A stretch of DNA of 64,000 nt. Origin: Bacillus xiamenensis. Lineage in GTDB: Bacteria; Bacillota; Bacilli; Bacillales; Bacillaceae. This document shows, piece by piece, positions 46,311 to 55,443 of the stretch. A model generated the notes under the pieces. The model had not been told where the DNA came from. It saw only the letters and a list, made by a program, of their open reading frames with translations, and did not search any database. A program made the position numbers and the translations under genes. The DNA lies in NCBI RefSeq assembly GCF_000300535.1, contig NZ_AMSH01000008.1, forward strand, positions 1-64,000. The letters are read 5' to 3'. Every line of letters begins with the position of its first letter. Position 1 is the stretch's first letter.

Positions 46311-48002
46311 GGCTTTGATTTTTTTGTACACAGGGTGCCACATGGCATCTTGCACGGCCTGTATGAGATCATCAGGCGTTTCTTCAGCAACCCCTTCGTC
46401 AATCGCCGCTTGTGCCACGCGGACAGCCACTGTCGCTGAAACCGTTCGGAGCTGATCGACACTTGGAAGCATCGCCGCACCCGGTTTTCCGACATTGACC
46501 ATGCTCGCAATGGCTTCAGCACTTGCTACAAACATGCTGTCTGTCATCAGCCGGGCTTTAGACACAATCGTTCCAAGACCAAGACCAGGAAAGACGAGGG
46601 CGTTATTTGCCTGCCCAATTTCATAGGTCACCCCATTGTATTCCACAGGATCAAATGGGCTTCCTGTTGTCACAAGCGCACGTCCTTCTGTCCACTCGAT
46701 CAGATCCTCCGGTTTTGCCTCTGAAAGAGGTGTTGGGTTAGACATCGGTAAAATCGCTGGGCGCTCTACATGTGACGCCATTTCTTTGACAATTTCCTCA
46801 GTAAATGCGCCTCCTACGGTCGACGTACCAATTAAAATTGTTGGTTTGGCCTGCTTCACGACCTCTAATAAATCAATGGAGTGCTTTGGGCCATTACGAG
46901 CATAATCCTTTACTTCATCAGAACGTCTTTCATATGGCTTTTGAAATGGCTGAATGTCTGGTGAATCATCTGTAAGCAATCCCGTTTTATCAATACACCA
47001 GAACTGGTCATATGATGCTTCTTCTTTGACTCCATCTCTTACAATGGCATCACGAATTTGCTCAGCTATTCCAATACCTGCTGTACCTGCTCCAAAGATG
47101 ACGATTCGGTGGTCTTTCAGCGGAACCTTTGATGCTTTTGCACATGCCAAAACCGCAGCAAGTGAAACCGCTCCTGTTCCTTGAATATCATCATTGAACG
47201 TACAAATACGGTCCTTATACTTTTCCAAAATGGCGCGGGCATTTTTTGTACCAAAGTCTTCCCAGTGAAGGAGTGCATTTGGAAAGGTGGCGCGGGCAAG
47301 CTCAACATATTGATCAATGAACTGATCATACCGCTCTCCTCGAACGCGGGAGTGCTGATTGCCGACATAAAGCGGATCATTTAAGAGGCTTTCTTGGTTC
47401 GTCCCGGCATCAAGCACCACTGCCAGCACACGGCTAGGGTCAATACCTGCCGCCGCTGTATAAACAGCCAGCTTCCCGACTGAAATGGCAATTCCGCCAA
47501 CGCCCCAGTCTCCGATGCCTAAAATACCTTCTGCATCCGTCGCAACGATTAAATCAATTGATTCATCGACACCGTAAGAGGCAAAAATCTCTTCCATGCC
47601 TTCTAAGTCATCAATGGATAAATAAAGTCCTCTTGGTTTTCTATACTCGTGGCTGTAACGTTGAATCGCCGTTCCTACGGTCGGGGTGTATACAATCGGC
47701 AGCATTTCCGCCAAATGCTCATTTAATAATTTGTAAAAGAGCACTTCGTTTCTGTCATGAAGCGCTGTTAAATACACATTTTTTCCAAGGGCGTCCGGCT
47801 GTGCTTGAAACTGCTCATATGCACGCTTTGCCTGATCTTCTAATGTTAAGACCTTAGGTGGGAGAAATCCCTTTAAACCAAGCTCTTCCCGCTCTTCCTT
47901 CGTAAATGCAACCCCTTTGTTTAAATAAGGGATAGACATGACTTCTATCCCTCTTAATGGTGTCTCGATGACATCACCGTGTACACGATAAAATTGGTTC
48001 AC
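46305..48002 (-). CDS. malS: NAD-dependent malic enzyme MalS
   Basis: Oxidative decarboxylation of malate to pyruvate with NAD+. The 565-residue protein is of the large malic enzyme type (540-570 residues): [34 protein letters not shown], then [49 protein letters not shown] with the metal-binding acids, and Rossmann [10 protein letters not shown]. The GTG at 48002 has GGAAG upstream and matches B. subtilis MalS (566). In B. subtilis the four malic enzymes differ in cofactor; the NAD assignment follows the orthologue. Confidence 0.93.
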   Translation of the reverse strand: MNQFYRVHGDVIETPLRGIEVMSIPYLNKGVAFTKEEREELGLKGFLPPKVLTLEDQAKRAYEQFQAQPDALGKNVYLTALHDRNEVLFYKLLNEHLAEMLPIVYTPTVGTAIQRYSHEYRKPRGLYLSIDDLEGMEEIFASYGVDESIDLIVATDAEGILGIGDWGVGGIAISVGKLAVYTAAAGIDPSRVLAVVLDAGTNQESLLNDPLYVGNQHSRVRGERYDQFIDQYVELARATFPNALLHWEDFGTKNARAILEKYKDRICTFNDDIQGTGAVSLAAVLACAKASKVPLKDHRIVIFGAGTAGIGIAEQIRDAIVRDGVKEEASYDQFWCIDKTGLLTDDSPDIQPFQKPYERRSDEVKDYARNGPKHSIDLLEVVKQAKPTILIGTSTVGGAFTEEIVKEMASHVERPAILPMSNPTPLSEAKPEDLIEWTEGRALVTTGSPFDPVEYNGVTYEIGQANNALVFPGLGLGTIVSKARLMTDSMFVASAEAIASMVNVGKPGAAMLPSVDQLRTVSATVAVRVAQAAIDEGVAEETPDDLIQAVQDAMWHPVYKKIKAV

Positions 48003-48064
48003 CTGCACTCTTCCTTTCACAAGTTCATTTTGTCGTTATTTTGTGTGAAAGGCGAAAAAACATA

Positions 48065-48913
48065 CTATCTTCCGGTTTCTCTTTTGACTTCATGCGTGAT
48101 TGTCCCGTCTGGGTCCCACTTCACAGCTCGGTAAATGGCATCATGATAAAACAAGTACCATGCATTTTTTTCTTCTGCGAATGCCTGCCATTTTTGCTTA
48201 GCTGGGATCGAGGTCATTGGATAATCATCATATGCCAGAACCCAAAGTGGATTTTTATGAGCGTGTGTCGGCATGATATCAGCTAAATGAATTGCTGTTT
48301 CGCCCTGACTTGTGAGTGTTAAGATGCTGTGCCCTTCGCTATGGCCGCCTGTATGATGCAGCTGAATGCCCTCTGTGACTTCAATGCTTTCTTCAAATGT
48401 GACCACTTGATCAACTACTGGCTCCCAGTTTTCTTGCCAATATGTATTTCGTGAGCGAATGTTCGGATGTCTCATTTCGTCCCATTCAATTTTGGACGTG
48501 ATGATTTTTGCCTGTTGAAAAACAGACACGAGCTCATCGCCTTCACGTTTTGTCAGCCCGCTTGCATGATCAAAGTGCAGATGAGTCATTAATACGTAAT
48601 CTATATCGGCTGGGCGTAGACCGAGAGCGGCAAGTGATTCTTCTATTTTCGTTTCCTCAGTGACGCCATAATTGCGTTTTTGTTTCTCTGTCAGCTTCCC
48701 TGAACCGATACCGGAATCTACTAACAGATGAAGACCGTTCCACCGTATGAGAATTGGATCACACCGTAATTCAATTTGATTGCGATCATTCACAGGGTAT
48801 TTTTTTGACCATAATGGCTTTGGCACCACTCCAAACATTGCACCGCCGTCCATGTGGGTATCTCCCCCGTTTAACCAAAATAGTTCCATGTCACCTATTT
48901 TCATTGTCTCCAT
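48065..48913 (-). CDS. ytnP: MBL-fold hydrolase / putative quorum-quenching lactonase YtnP
   Basis: Metallo-beta-lactamase-fold hydrolase. The 282-residue protein has [10 protein letters not shown] (HxHxDH), [10 protein letters not shown] and [10 protein letters not shown], giving a full di-metal site. B. subtilis YtnP is reported to degrade N-acyl-homoserine lactone-type and Streptomyces signals. The ATG at 48913 follows GGAGG and matches the B. subtilis start METLNIGD; a longer frame upstream to 49027 overlaps the trmB terminator. Between malS and trmB as in B. subtilis. Confidence 0.9.
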   Translation of the reverse strand: METMKIGDMELFWLNGGDTHMDGGAMFGVVPKPLWSKKYPVNDRNQIELRCDPILIRWNGLHLLVDSGIGSGKLTEKQKRNYGVTEETKIEESLAALGLRPADIDYVLMTHLHFDHASGLTKREGDELVSVFQQAKIITSKIEWDEMRHPNIRSRNTYWQENWEPVVDQVVTFEESIEVTEGIQLHHTGGHSEGHSILTLTSQGETAIHLADIMPTHAHKNPLWVLAYDDYPMTSIPAKQKWQAFAEEKNAWYLFYHDAIYRAVKWDPDGTITHEVKRETGR

Positions 48914-48978
48914 GCTGTCATCCCTCCTTTTTCTATCGTAGCAAATACAGCCGAAAATCGCATGTGCTAATCTTTTCA

Positions 48979-49026
48979 TCAAAAAAAGCTGTCCGCAATC
49001 GTTCGTTGCAGCCAGCTTTTTCTTCA
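48979..49026 (-). terminator. Terminator of trmB
   Basis: AAAAAGCTG / CAGCTTTTTTT stem with an inner TGCAAC-type pairing, on the minus strand. Confidence 0.75.
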
Positions 49027-49030
49027 CTTG

Positions 49031-49672
49031 TTATTCTGGGAATTTCACTTCTGATCGATAGATGGGCTGTCCCATAGAAGAGAATTTCTCTTCATATTCT
49101 GTCATCACATTTCCTTCTAGACCATCCTCATGTAAATCAAGGCTCACATACGTTAAAAGGAGTCCGTAGGCAGAAAAGCTCTTTAAAGAATATTCAAATA
49201 ACCCGCGGTTATCTGTTTTAAAATGTAATTCACCGCCTGGGCGGAGGATTTGTTCATATCGCTCTAAAAAAGCTTTAAATGTCAATCTGCGTTTTTCATG
49301 CCTTGATTTTGGCCACGGATCAGAGAAATTCAAATACACCCGGTCAATCTCATTTTCCTCAAACACATCTGTCAATGTCTCAGCGTTGATGTTCAAAAGC
49401 TTTACGTTCTCAACATCTGTTTCTTTGATTTTATCAACTGCCGTCACAATGACACTTTTAAATAATTCAATACCAATATAGTTGATATCAGGATGAAGCT
49501 TGCCCATTCCAGCAATAAAGCTCCCTTTTCCTGTACCGACTTCAATATGGATTGGATGATCATTTCCAAACAGCTCATGCCATTTCCCTTTATACTGCTC
49601 GGGGTTTGCTAAAGCAATATGAGCATTTTCAGCTAAGTAATCATCCGCCCACGGTTTATGTCGCATTCTCAA
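49031..49672 (-). CDS. trmB: tRNA (guanine-N7-)-methyltransferase TrmB
   Basis: SAM-dependent enzyme making m7G46 in the tRNA variable loop. The 213-residue protein has [13 protein letters not shown] at the start, the SAM site [33 protein letters not shown] with the catalytic and guanine-binding residues, and a [13 protein letters not shown] block. Length equals the family standard. The C-terminus [15 protein letters not shown] is characteristic. Conserved next to ytnP and ytzH. Confidence 0.96.
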   Translation of the reverse strand: MRMRHKPWADDYLAENAHIALANPEQYKGKWHELFGNDHPIHIEVGTGKGSFIAGMGKLHPDINYIGIELFKSVIVTAVDKIKETDVENVKLLNINAETLTDVFEENEIDRVYLNFSDPWPKSRHEKRRLTFKAFLERYEQILRPGGELHFKTDNRGLFEYSLKSFSAYGLLLTYVSLDLHEDGLEGNVMTEYEEKFSSMGQPIYRSEVKFPE

Positions 49673-49860
49673 TTTGATACACCTCTATTTTCTTTACATT
49701 TTATCAAGATACCACGAAACATAAAGACCCGCAAGACAGCATCTCATATGCCCATATGAAAAAGACCAGTTCCTATTTGGGCTGGTCTTTTTCATGTATA
49801 AAATCAATGCTGAATGCACAGTTTAACCACATAAATGACATGCTTGAAAGGAGCATTCAC

Positions 49861-50136
49861 ATGGGATTAAACAGCCAACATCAGCTTCAATTAATCAAAG
49901 ATATTTTAACTGATCACCAGCTGGATTGCTGCGGGACTATTGCAGAATATGAACAGGTGGGACGCGTGATTCAATTAATGCTGGCAAAAGAAGATCTTGA
50001 TCCTGATATTCGCCAGCTGCTGACAGATATTTATGATTACAGCCAAAAGGGCACTTCTGTCAGTTCAATTGATGCACATATCGAGGAGCATCAATCTCAT
50101 CTGTCGGAGTGGGTCGAGAACATTCCACTGTCTTAA
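49861..50136 (+). CDS. ytzH: Small conserved protein YtzH
   Basis: A 91-residue acidic protein of unknown function (MGLNSQHQLQLIKDILTDHQ at the start, ending SEWVENIPLS). The ATG at 49861 has AAAGGAG 8 bases upstream and gives the B. subtilis length (92); the frame is open further back to 49756 but without signals. It is convergent with ytmP, and their stop codons overlap in TTAA (50133-50136). Confidence 0.85.
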   Translation: MGLNSQHQLQLIKDILTDHQLDCCGTIAEYEQVGRVIQLMLAKEDLDPDIRQLLTDIYDYSQKGTSVSSIDAHIEEHQSHLSEWVENIPLS

Positions 50137-50945
50137 TGGATGTTTAACCGTTTTAACAATGCGCTTAGCTCCGCTTGCACTTCTTTTTGCGCCTTTTCAT
50201 TGCCTTTTCTTTTATGCCAAACGACAAACGATACGGTTTCTGCGAGCACATACCATGCCATGCGTTTTCGCAGGTTGTCTGTCAGCGGGGCACCATACAT
50301 CGAGAGCCAGCTTTCCCAGTTCTCTTCTTCAACATAATGATAGAGGAGCGGTCCAAGATCAATCGCTGGATCCGCAATCATCGCCCCATCCCAATCAATC
50401 AAATAGAGCTGATTTTCATCTGTGAGCAGCCAATTATTATGATTGAGGTCACAATGACATACGACCTTGTCCTCGAATTGGACTGCCTCCACATGCTGCT
50501 CTAAATACTGGATAGCACGCGCGATATCATGTGATTCAATCTGCTCTTTTAAGATGGACTGCTTGAGATGCATCAGAATGGATTCAGGGTCAAGCGAGTG
50601 CTTTTCTAATCGTTTCAGCATATCAAGCAGCTCTTTCGATGTATGAATTTTTCTAAGCTGCTCCGCAACAGGACGGTCATTCATGTCCTTTGGCTTCAGC
50701 TCTCGGCCGCTCAGCCAGTGCTGCGCAGTGATCACATCCCCATTTTCCATCCGTTTTGTCCAGACAAGCTTCGGCACAATGCCTTCAGCTGACAAAACCG
50801 CAAGAAACGGTGACGTATTGCGTTTTAAAAATAGCTTTTGGTCATTGTGTGTTGCGAAGTACGCATCTCCCGTAGCGCCTCCAGCAGGAGAGATGTGCCA
50901 TTCGCTACCTAATATTTGTCCCAACCAGTTCATATCAATTTTCAA
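50133..50945 (-). CDS. ytmP: Choline-kinase-like phosphotransferase YtmP
   Basis: A 270-residue kinase-like fold of the aminoglycoside phosphotransferase/choline kinase family. It has VCHCDLNHNNWLL (catalytic HxDxxxxN) and LIDWDGAMIADPAIDLG (DxD metal motif), and an N-terminal nucleotide lobe. Substrate unknown; homologues act on small hydroxyl compounds. Its end overlaps ytzH convergently by three bases. Upstream is a gene-free stretch where B. subtilis has amyX. Confidence 0.85.
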   Translation of the reverse strand: MKIDMNWLGQILGSEWHISPAGGATGDAYFATHNDQKLFLKRNTSPFLAVLSAEGIVPKLVWTKRMENGDVITAQHWLSGRELKPKDMNDRPVAEQLRKIHTSKELLDMLKRLEKHSLDPESILMHLKQSILKEQIESHDIARAIQYLEQHVEAVQFEDKVVCHCDLNHNNWLLTDENQLYLIDWDGAMIADPAIDLGPLLYHYVEEENWESWLSMYGAPLTDNLRKRMAWYVLAETVSFVVWHKRKGNEKAQKEVQAELSALLKRLNIH

Positions 50946-50997
50946 CCCATCATTTCTTAAAATATTTTAAATCGTGCTTTTTTAGTCGACAAAATTC

Positions 50998-51033
50998 AGC
51001 CGATTGAGATCAATTGGCTGTTTTTTTTTATTT
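50998..51033 (+). terminator. Orphan terminator, plus orientation
   Basis: CAGCC / GGCTG with outer ATT pairing and TTTTTTTT. No plus-strand gene precedes it within 800 bases, so it looks like a relic. Confidence 0.55.
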
Positions 51034-51039
51034 ATATGA

Positions 51040-51093
51040 TCATAAAAACAAAAAGGACAGCTATTGAGAATGAGATGCTAAACAATAGCCGTC
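51040..51093 (-). terminator. Terminator-like hairpin, minus orientation
   Basis: GGACGGCTATTG / CAATAGCTGTCC, then TTTTTGTTTTTATG on the minus strand. It is a second hairpin beyond ytlR. Confidence 0.7.
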
Positions 51094-51137
51094 CCTATAG
51101 ATTTTATCGCTACCTTCTTATACTCGTCAAGCAAAAC

Positions 51138-51162
51138 TAAAAAATCAGGACAAGAACCTGAT
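51138..51162 (-). terminator. Terminator of ytlR
   Basis: ATCAGG / CCTGAT stem with a 7-base loop and TTTTTTAG on the minus strand, the first terminator downstream of ytlR. Confidence 0.6.
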
Positions 51163-51216
51163 GAAAAAGAAGGCTTTTTTCATGGTCTATTTGCCTGCGC
51201 ATACAGCGGCAGTAGT

Positions 51217-52146
51217 TTAAGCACGTAATTTTAAGGAGTGTTCACTCGTCTTGACAAAAACAGGCGTTGCGCCTATCACTTCTCCATCTGCATGAAATAA
51301 GATTTTTTCATCTGCCTCCAAATAGGCTTCCTCATGCTGAAAAAGGGTGACTCCCTCCATTCCAAGGTGCTTTCGAAAAACCATTGCACTTAAAAACAAG
51401 AGGACCTTGAATGGATTCAAATCCGTCACAACAATTGTTTGAAAGCCGGGCTGCCTTGCGCTCGCTTCTGGCGCTGCTTCCAGCCCTCCGCCATAATACG
51501 GATGATTGCAGACCATCACAAACCACACTTGGTGAAAAACCTTTCTCTCATTTTCAATAAAAAGAGCAAGGTCAAACGGTTTGAATGACCATAAAGAATG
51601 AAGGAATGACAGCGGGTACATGATAAACCCCAGCTTGAGCCGCTTCAGCCACTTTCTCCCTCTGAAATGCACCGTTTTCCTCAAAACATGCGCGTCAAAC
51701 CCAACACCAATATGATTGAGAAAAAGAACGGATTGCGGACTTTCTGCATGCTCTTGAAAGGAACCGAGAGCAAATGTTTTTGTGAGCATTCTCTTTTGCT
51801 TTCTCACTTCTTTGATCACATCGTGACGCTGGATACCAAGCCCCTTCGCAGCGTCATTCCAATGACCCGCCGGGACAAAGCTCAGCTGCACATGTTCGAT
51901 TTCTTTTAAGCCATTCAGCACTTCATGAATGGTGCCGTCACCGCCAATAACGATTAGACGTTTCAATCTATCGTCTTGCATGGCGCTGATCTGTCTTGCC
52001 AAAACTTCAGCATGTCCTTCATGCTGGGTGAGAAACGATCGGTATGAGATCTCCATCTTTTGTAATTCTTTCTCTATGCTCCTCCATGTGCGGAGTCCTT
52101 TTCCATGTCCTGCTTCTGGATTGACGATAAAGTACCATTCATTCAT
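51217..52146 (-). CDS. ytlR: Diacylglycerol/lipid kinase-family protein YtlR
   Basis: Cytosolic or membrane-peripheral lipid kinase of the DagK/YegS family. The 309-residue protein has IVNPEAGHGKGL at the N-terminus, the nucleotide motif VIGGDGTIHEVLNGL (about 74-88), SFVPAGHWNDAAKGLG (where the family usually has GTxNDFA) and a late ADGEVI. The first substitution (His-Trp for Thr-Gly-like residues) is worth noting but common in YtlR. Substrate unknown. It follows ytlQ at 46 bases distance. Confidence 0.87.
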   Translation of the reverse strand: MNEWYFIVNPEAGHGKGLRTWRSIEKELQKMEISYRSFLTQHEGHAEVLARQISAMQDDRLKRLIVIGGDGTIHEVLNGLKEIEHVQLSFVPAGHWNDAAKGLGIQRHDVIKEVRKQKRMLTKTFALGSFQEHAESPQSVLFLNHIGVGFDAHVLRKTVHFRGRKWLKRLKLGFIMYPLSFLHSLWSFKPFDLALFIENERKVFHQVWFVMVCNHPYYGGGLEAAPEASARQPGFQTIVVTDLNPFKVLLFLSAMVFRKHLGMEGVTLFQHEEAYLEADEKILFHADGEVIGATPVFVKTSEHSLKLRA

Positions 52147-52192
52147 ATATTAGCTCCACTCAGGTCTCGTTTTTGGTGACCTTCATCTGCCT

Positions 52193-53128
52193 TTAATCGA
52201 GCCATTCCTGCCTTCTTTTGCTGTCTGATTCACCATAGGCGAGCAATGCCTTTGTCGCCTTAAATTGCTGGTGTTTTGTCGGCGCCGTGTTTTTCCGCTG
52301 CTTGTCAAACCATTCCTCAGCCTTCTTCTTATCGACAACCTCCATCCCATATGGAACTTCAGGTAAGTCAATATAAGAGGTACGGCTGATGAGGATTTTT
52401 TTCACAGGAAGCTCTACACCGCTTTGCTGTAAAATTTTTGACACGACGGTTCCAGAACGAAGAAGGCTTGCGCAAGGGTTCAAGACGGACTGAACAGCTT
52501 TTCCAGTCGCGCGCTTTTCCCAAAAACGTTCCTTCGATCCGATATATACGCTGTCTGGCTCTGCCTCTAGAAAAGATAAACAGATCACTTCAAGCGGCGT
52601 AATGATCACTGGACATAATTCCATCTCTGCTTTTTGAATGAGCAGCACCGGCTTGTACATGACAAAATAAGAATCGGGCAGCTGCCTTGCAAGCATTCGC
52701 AGTTTTTCATCATATCGAATGTGATGGGAGACAGTTGAAATGTGAGAGATCGTCGAGCTGGCCCACTTTAATTGTACATCGTAAAGATGATCCTTAAAAA
52801 AGTGAATCAGCTTCGTTTCATCGGTCGGAACGTTTGTAAAGACACCTTGCTCTATATCTGTCGGCTCGTTAAAGAGACTCAGGTCCTGTTCCTTTTTCAT
52901 ATCGGCTTCTTTTTGCTTTCTCTTTAAGGAGAATTTCTTTCTCTTTTCTTCCTCTTGTTCAGGTGCTTGTTTAAGGAACTGGTCAACTTGCTGCTGCGCC
53001 TCTTCTTTTGAAGCTCTTTTTAACTCGTCCCATCTTTGCTTTTTCAATCGAATAAACTGATTGATGTAATGATGCGGGTCTTGTTCATATCGTGATATAT
53101 AATCTTGGATTTTAATGATTTGCGCCAT
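52193..53128 (-). CDS. ytlQ: Conserved hypothetical protein YtlQ
   Basis: A 311-residue protein with a very charged N-terminal half (RLKKQRWDELKRASKEEAQQ and KRKKFSLKRKQKEADMKKE) and a folded second half that has YFVMYKPVLLIQKAEMELCP and VYIGSKERFWEKRATG. It resembles a nuclease-like or NERD-like alpha/beta region, but I cannot confirm a catalytic site. GGAGTG lies ahead of the ATG. Between ytlR and thpR on the same strand, with 25-base spacing to thpR. Function unknown. Confidence 0.78.
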   Translation of the reverse strand: MAQIIKIQDYISRYEQDPHHYINQFIRLKKQRWDELKRASKEEAQQQVDQFLKQAPEQEEEKRKKFSLKRKQKEADMKKEQDLSLFNEPTDIEQGVFTNVPTDETKLIHFFKDHLYDVQLKWASSTISHISTVSHHIRYDEKLRMLARQLPDSYFVMYKPVLLIQKAEMELCPVIITPLEVICLSFLEAEPDSVYIGSKERFWEKRATGKAVQSVLNPCASLLRSGTVVSKILQQSGVELPVKKILISRTSYIDLPEVPYGMEVVDKKKAEEWFDKQRKNTAPTKHQQFKATKALLAYGESDSKRRQEWLD

Positions 53129-53153
53129 CTGCTGATCACTCCAACTTCTAGAA

Positions 53154-53705
53154 TCATTTATGTAGGGTAAATTGTTTAATTACGTGATAACGCGGGGTTT
53201 CTTTGAGACGAATTTCAAATAAAGCGATACTAGAAACCTCCATCGAATATGGCTCTTTACGTAAGGGCGCTTGTTCTATATAGGGCTGATCCGCATTCCA
53301 TTTTCGCGCAATCGTCATATGCGGATGAAATGGTCTTTTTTCTACAGGGTGATCTGCTGACAATACGGCTTCTTTCACCTTTTCTCTTACATCCATCAAA
53401 GGTTTACTTTCACTAGGCTTTGCAAAAAAGACTCTCGGTCGCTCAATTTGACCAAATACCCCTATCTCATTCAGCTTCAGCGGGAAAGCAGACATCTCAT
53501 GAGACAGCTGTTCAAGCAGCTCAGATATCTTGTTTAAACGGTCCTCTGGAATTGCGCCTAAAAACACAAGGGTGACATGATAATCAATGGGTGCTGTCCA
53601 TTTTTGAAAAGACAGTTCGCTCCTCTTGTCTATATCCGCTTTTATTTGATGCGCAAGTTGTTCAGGGATTTGAATCCCGATAAAATAATGACGGCTTTCT
53701 GCCAT
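53154..53705 (-). CDS. thpR: RNA 2',3'-cyclic phosphodiesterase ThpR (YtlP)
   Basis: 2H phosphoesterase (LigT family) that opens 2',3'-cyclic phosphates of RNA ends. The 183-residue protein has the two catalytic HxTx motifs: YHVTLVFLGAIP and FHPHMTIARKW. Length matches the family (180-190). It heads a minus-strand run thpR-ytlQ-ytlR and is divergent from ytkP. Confidence 0.92.
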   Translation of the reverse strand: MAESRHYFIGIQIPEQLAHQIKADIDKRSELSFQKWTAPIDYHVTLVFLGAIPEDRLNKISELLEQLSHEMSAFPLKLNEIGVFGQIERPRVFFAKPSESKPLMDVREKVKEAVLSADHPVEKRPFHPHMTIARKWNADQPYIEQAPLRKEPYSMEVSSIALFEIRLKETPRYHVIKQFTLHK

Positions 53706-53799
53706 ATCATCACCTGTCCTTTTTTAACAAACTTTACGAATCCCCATTGATGATAGTATAACTAAAGTAATGCGTAATGAGAAGAAAGGGTGTCATATA

Positions 53800-54729
53800 A
53801 TGAAGGTTGCACACAATATCGCTGAGCTGATCGGCGACACTCCGCTTGTAAAATTACAGCGGCTTCAGCCAGACAATGCGGCGGCTGTTTATTTAAAGCT
53901 GGAATCATTTAATCCGAGTGGAAGTGTAAAAGATCGTGCTGCTTACAATATGATCGTTGAGGCAGAGAAGCAAGGGAAGCTCACAAAAGGGGCTACAATT
54001 ATTGAACCAACAAGCGGGAATACAGGAATTGGTTTAGCGATGAACGCTGCTGCAAGAGGCTACAAAGCCATTCTTGTTATGCCTGATACGATGACACAGG
54101 AAAGAATCAATATTTTAAAGGCATATGGTGCACAGGTCGTCTTAACCCCAGGGGAGGAAAAAATGCCGGGCTGTATTCAGAAGGCAGAGGAACTAGCTGC
54201 TCAAATTCCTCACAGCTTTATTCCCATGCAATTTGACAACGGAGCGAACCCTGATGCTCACAGAAGGACGACCGCTCTAGAAATAATGGATGCGGTGAAA
54301 CAGCTCGGTCAACCGCTAGGCGCTTTTGTCGCAACTGCTGGAACTGGCGGTACCATTACAGGCACTGGAGAGGAATTAAAGAAAGCATTTCCTGAATTGA
54401 CCATACGTGTGGCAGAGCCGAAGGGATCGCCTGTTTTATCAGGCGGGAAACCTGGCAAGCATAAGCTCGTTGGCACAAGTCCAGGATTTATCCCAAATAT
54501 TTTAAACGAACAGGTCTATGATGACATTGTGCAAGTAAGCGATGAAGATGCGTATCACATCACGCGGCAGCTTGCCCGCCTTGAAGGCATTTTAGTCGGT
54601 CCATCGTCTGGGGCGGCGTGCTATGCAGCCATTGAAACAGCCAAACAGCTCCCAAAGGATCACATGGTCGTCTGTATGACAGCAGATACGGGTGAACGCT
54701 ATTTATCAAGTGATGTTTTTCAGGATTAG
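53800..54729 (+). CDS. ytkP: Cysteine synthase-family enzyme YtkP
   Basis: PLP enzyme of the O-acetylserine sulfhydrylase family. The 309-residue protein has the PLP lysine in SGSVKDRAAYNM, the phosphate loop TSGNTGIGLAM... and TAGTGGTITGTG, and the late SSGAACYAAI. The ATG at 53800 follows AAAGGG and gives the B. subtilis YtkP length (311). It is a paralogue of CysK rather than CysK itself; it may be biosynthetic or act on sulfide detoxification. Monocistronic. Confidence 0.9.
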   Translation: MKVAHNIAELIGDTPLVKLQRLQPDNAAAVYLKLESFNPSGSVKDRAAYNMIVEAEKQGKLTKGATIIEPTSGNTGIGLAMNAAARGYKAILVMPDTMTQERINILKAYGAQVVLTPGEEKMPGCIQKAEELAAQIPHSFIPMQFDNGANPDAHRRTTALEIMDAVKQLGQPLGAFVATAGTGGTITGTGEELKKAFPELTIRVAEPKGSPVLSGGKPGKHKLVGTSPGFIPNILNEQVYDDIVQVSDEDAYHITRQLARLEGILVGPSSGAACYAAIETAKQLPKDHMVVCMTADTGERYLSSDVFQD

Positions 54730-54734
54730 GATTA

Positions 54735-54772
54735 AAAAAGGAACAGGGGGATGAGCCCCTGTTCCTTTTTCT
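54735..54772. terminator. Terminator of ytkP and peptidase E gene
   Basis: AAAAAAGGAACAGGGG / CCCCTGTTCCTTTTT stem, long and symmetric, between convergent genes. Confidence 0.95.
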
Positions 54773-54796
54773 TTATTTCACATTGAGTGAACCCTA

Positions 54797-55414
54797 TCAA
54801 ACCGACTTCACCTCAGCCTGCTCCCCTGTAATGAGTAAAACCTGTTCATCTGTCAGCGGGAACAAAGAGAGCGTTTCTTGATATTTCTTAATGATTTGCT
54901 GTGCGGCTTCACCTAAATAGGCATGATGCATGTGCGGAACAGGATAGCTGCTCATGTCATTGAATCCTTCAAACGAAAGTAATTCTGGCGCTTTCTCCTG
55001 ATCATCCATCAGTGATATATATTCAATGTTTGGCGCCATGATGATACTCCCTGCGGATTCTCCGATGTACAGCTTGCCTTTGCTCATTTCTTCCTTCAAC
55101 ACGTGATCAAGTCCATGCTTTCTTAATTCCTGTAACAAATAAAAGCTATTGCCGCCCGACACATAGATGACATCATTTTTTTCGATCATACGTGTCATTT
55201 CTTCAGCCGTATGCTCAGCCATCTGCACAGTCTCTATGTGCATGTCTAATTGATGAAAGGCCTCTTTTGCTGCCTCCACATAGTGCGTGACCTCCTCCAC
55301 CTCACTGGCTGTTGGAATGAATGTCACGCTTTTTCCTTTTAATGATTCACCCGCAAAGTCAGACAAGAGAGAATAGGTATCTTTAAACGAAGAGCATAAG
55401 AACATTTTTTTCAC
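54797..55414 (-). CDS. Peptidase E-like serine hydrolase (S51 family)
   Basis: Cytosolic class I glutamine-amidotransferase-fold peptidase. The 205-residue protein has the nucleophile in YIGESAGSIIMAPN (Ser in GxSAGS), the VIYVSGGNSFYLLQEL strand and a PVPHMHHAYL region near the catalytic His. Family members cut Asp-X dipeptides. The start is GTG at 55414 with GAGGGG 9 bases upstream. It sits between ytkP and ytjP, where B. subtilis 168 has no such gene as far as I recall, so it may be an insertion; B. subtilis has the similar ygaJ elsewhere. Confidence 0.82.
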   Translation of the reverse strand: MKKMFLCSSFKDTYSLLSDFAGESLKGKSVTFIPTASEVEEVTHYVEAAKEAFHQLDMHIETVQMAEHTAEEMTRMIEKNDVIYVSGGNSFYLLQELRKHGLDHVLKEEMSKGKLYIGESAGSIIMAPNIEYISLMDDQEKAPELLSFEGFNDMSSYPVPHMHHAYLGEAAQQIIKKYQETLSLFPLTDEQVLLITGEQAEVKSV

Positions 55415-55443
55415 TGCGAAATCCCCTCTTCTCTTTCCTTTTT

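Noticed and set aside
45955-46341. 128-codon open frame opposite ytzB
   Set aside because: Antisense to a conserved gene and spans its terminator; no ribosome binding site.
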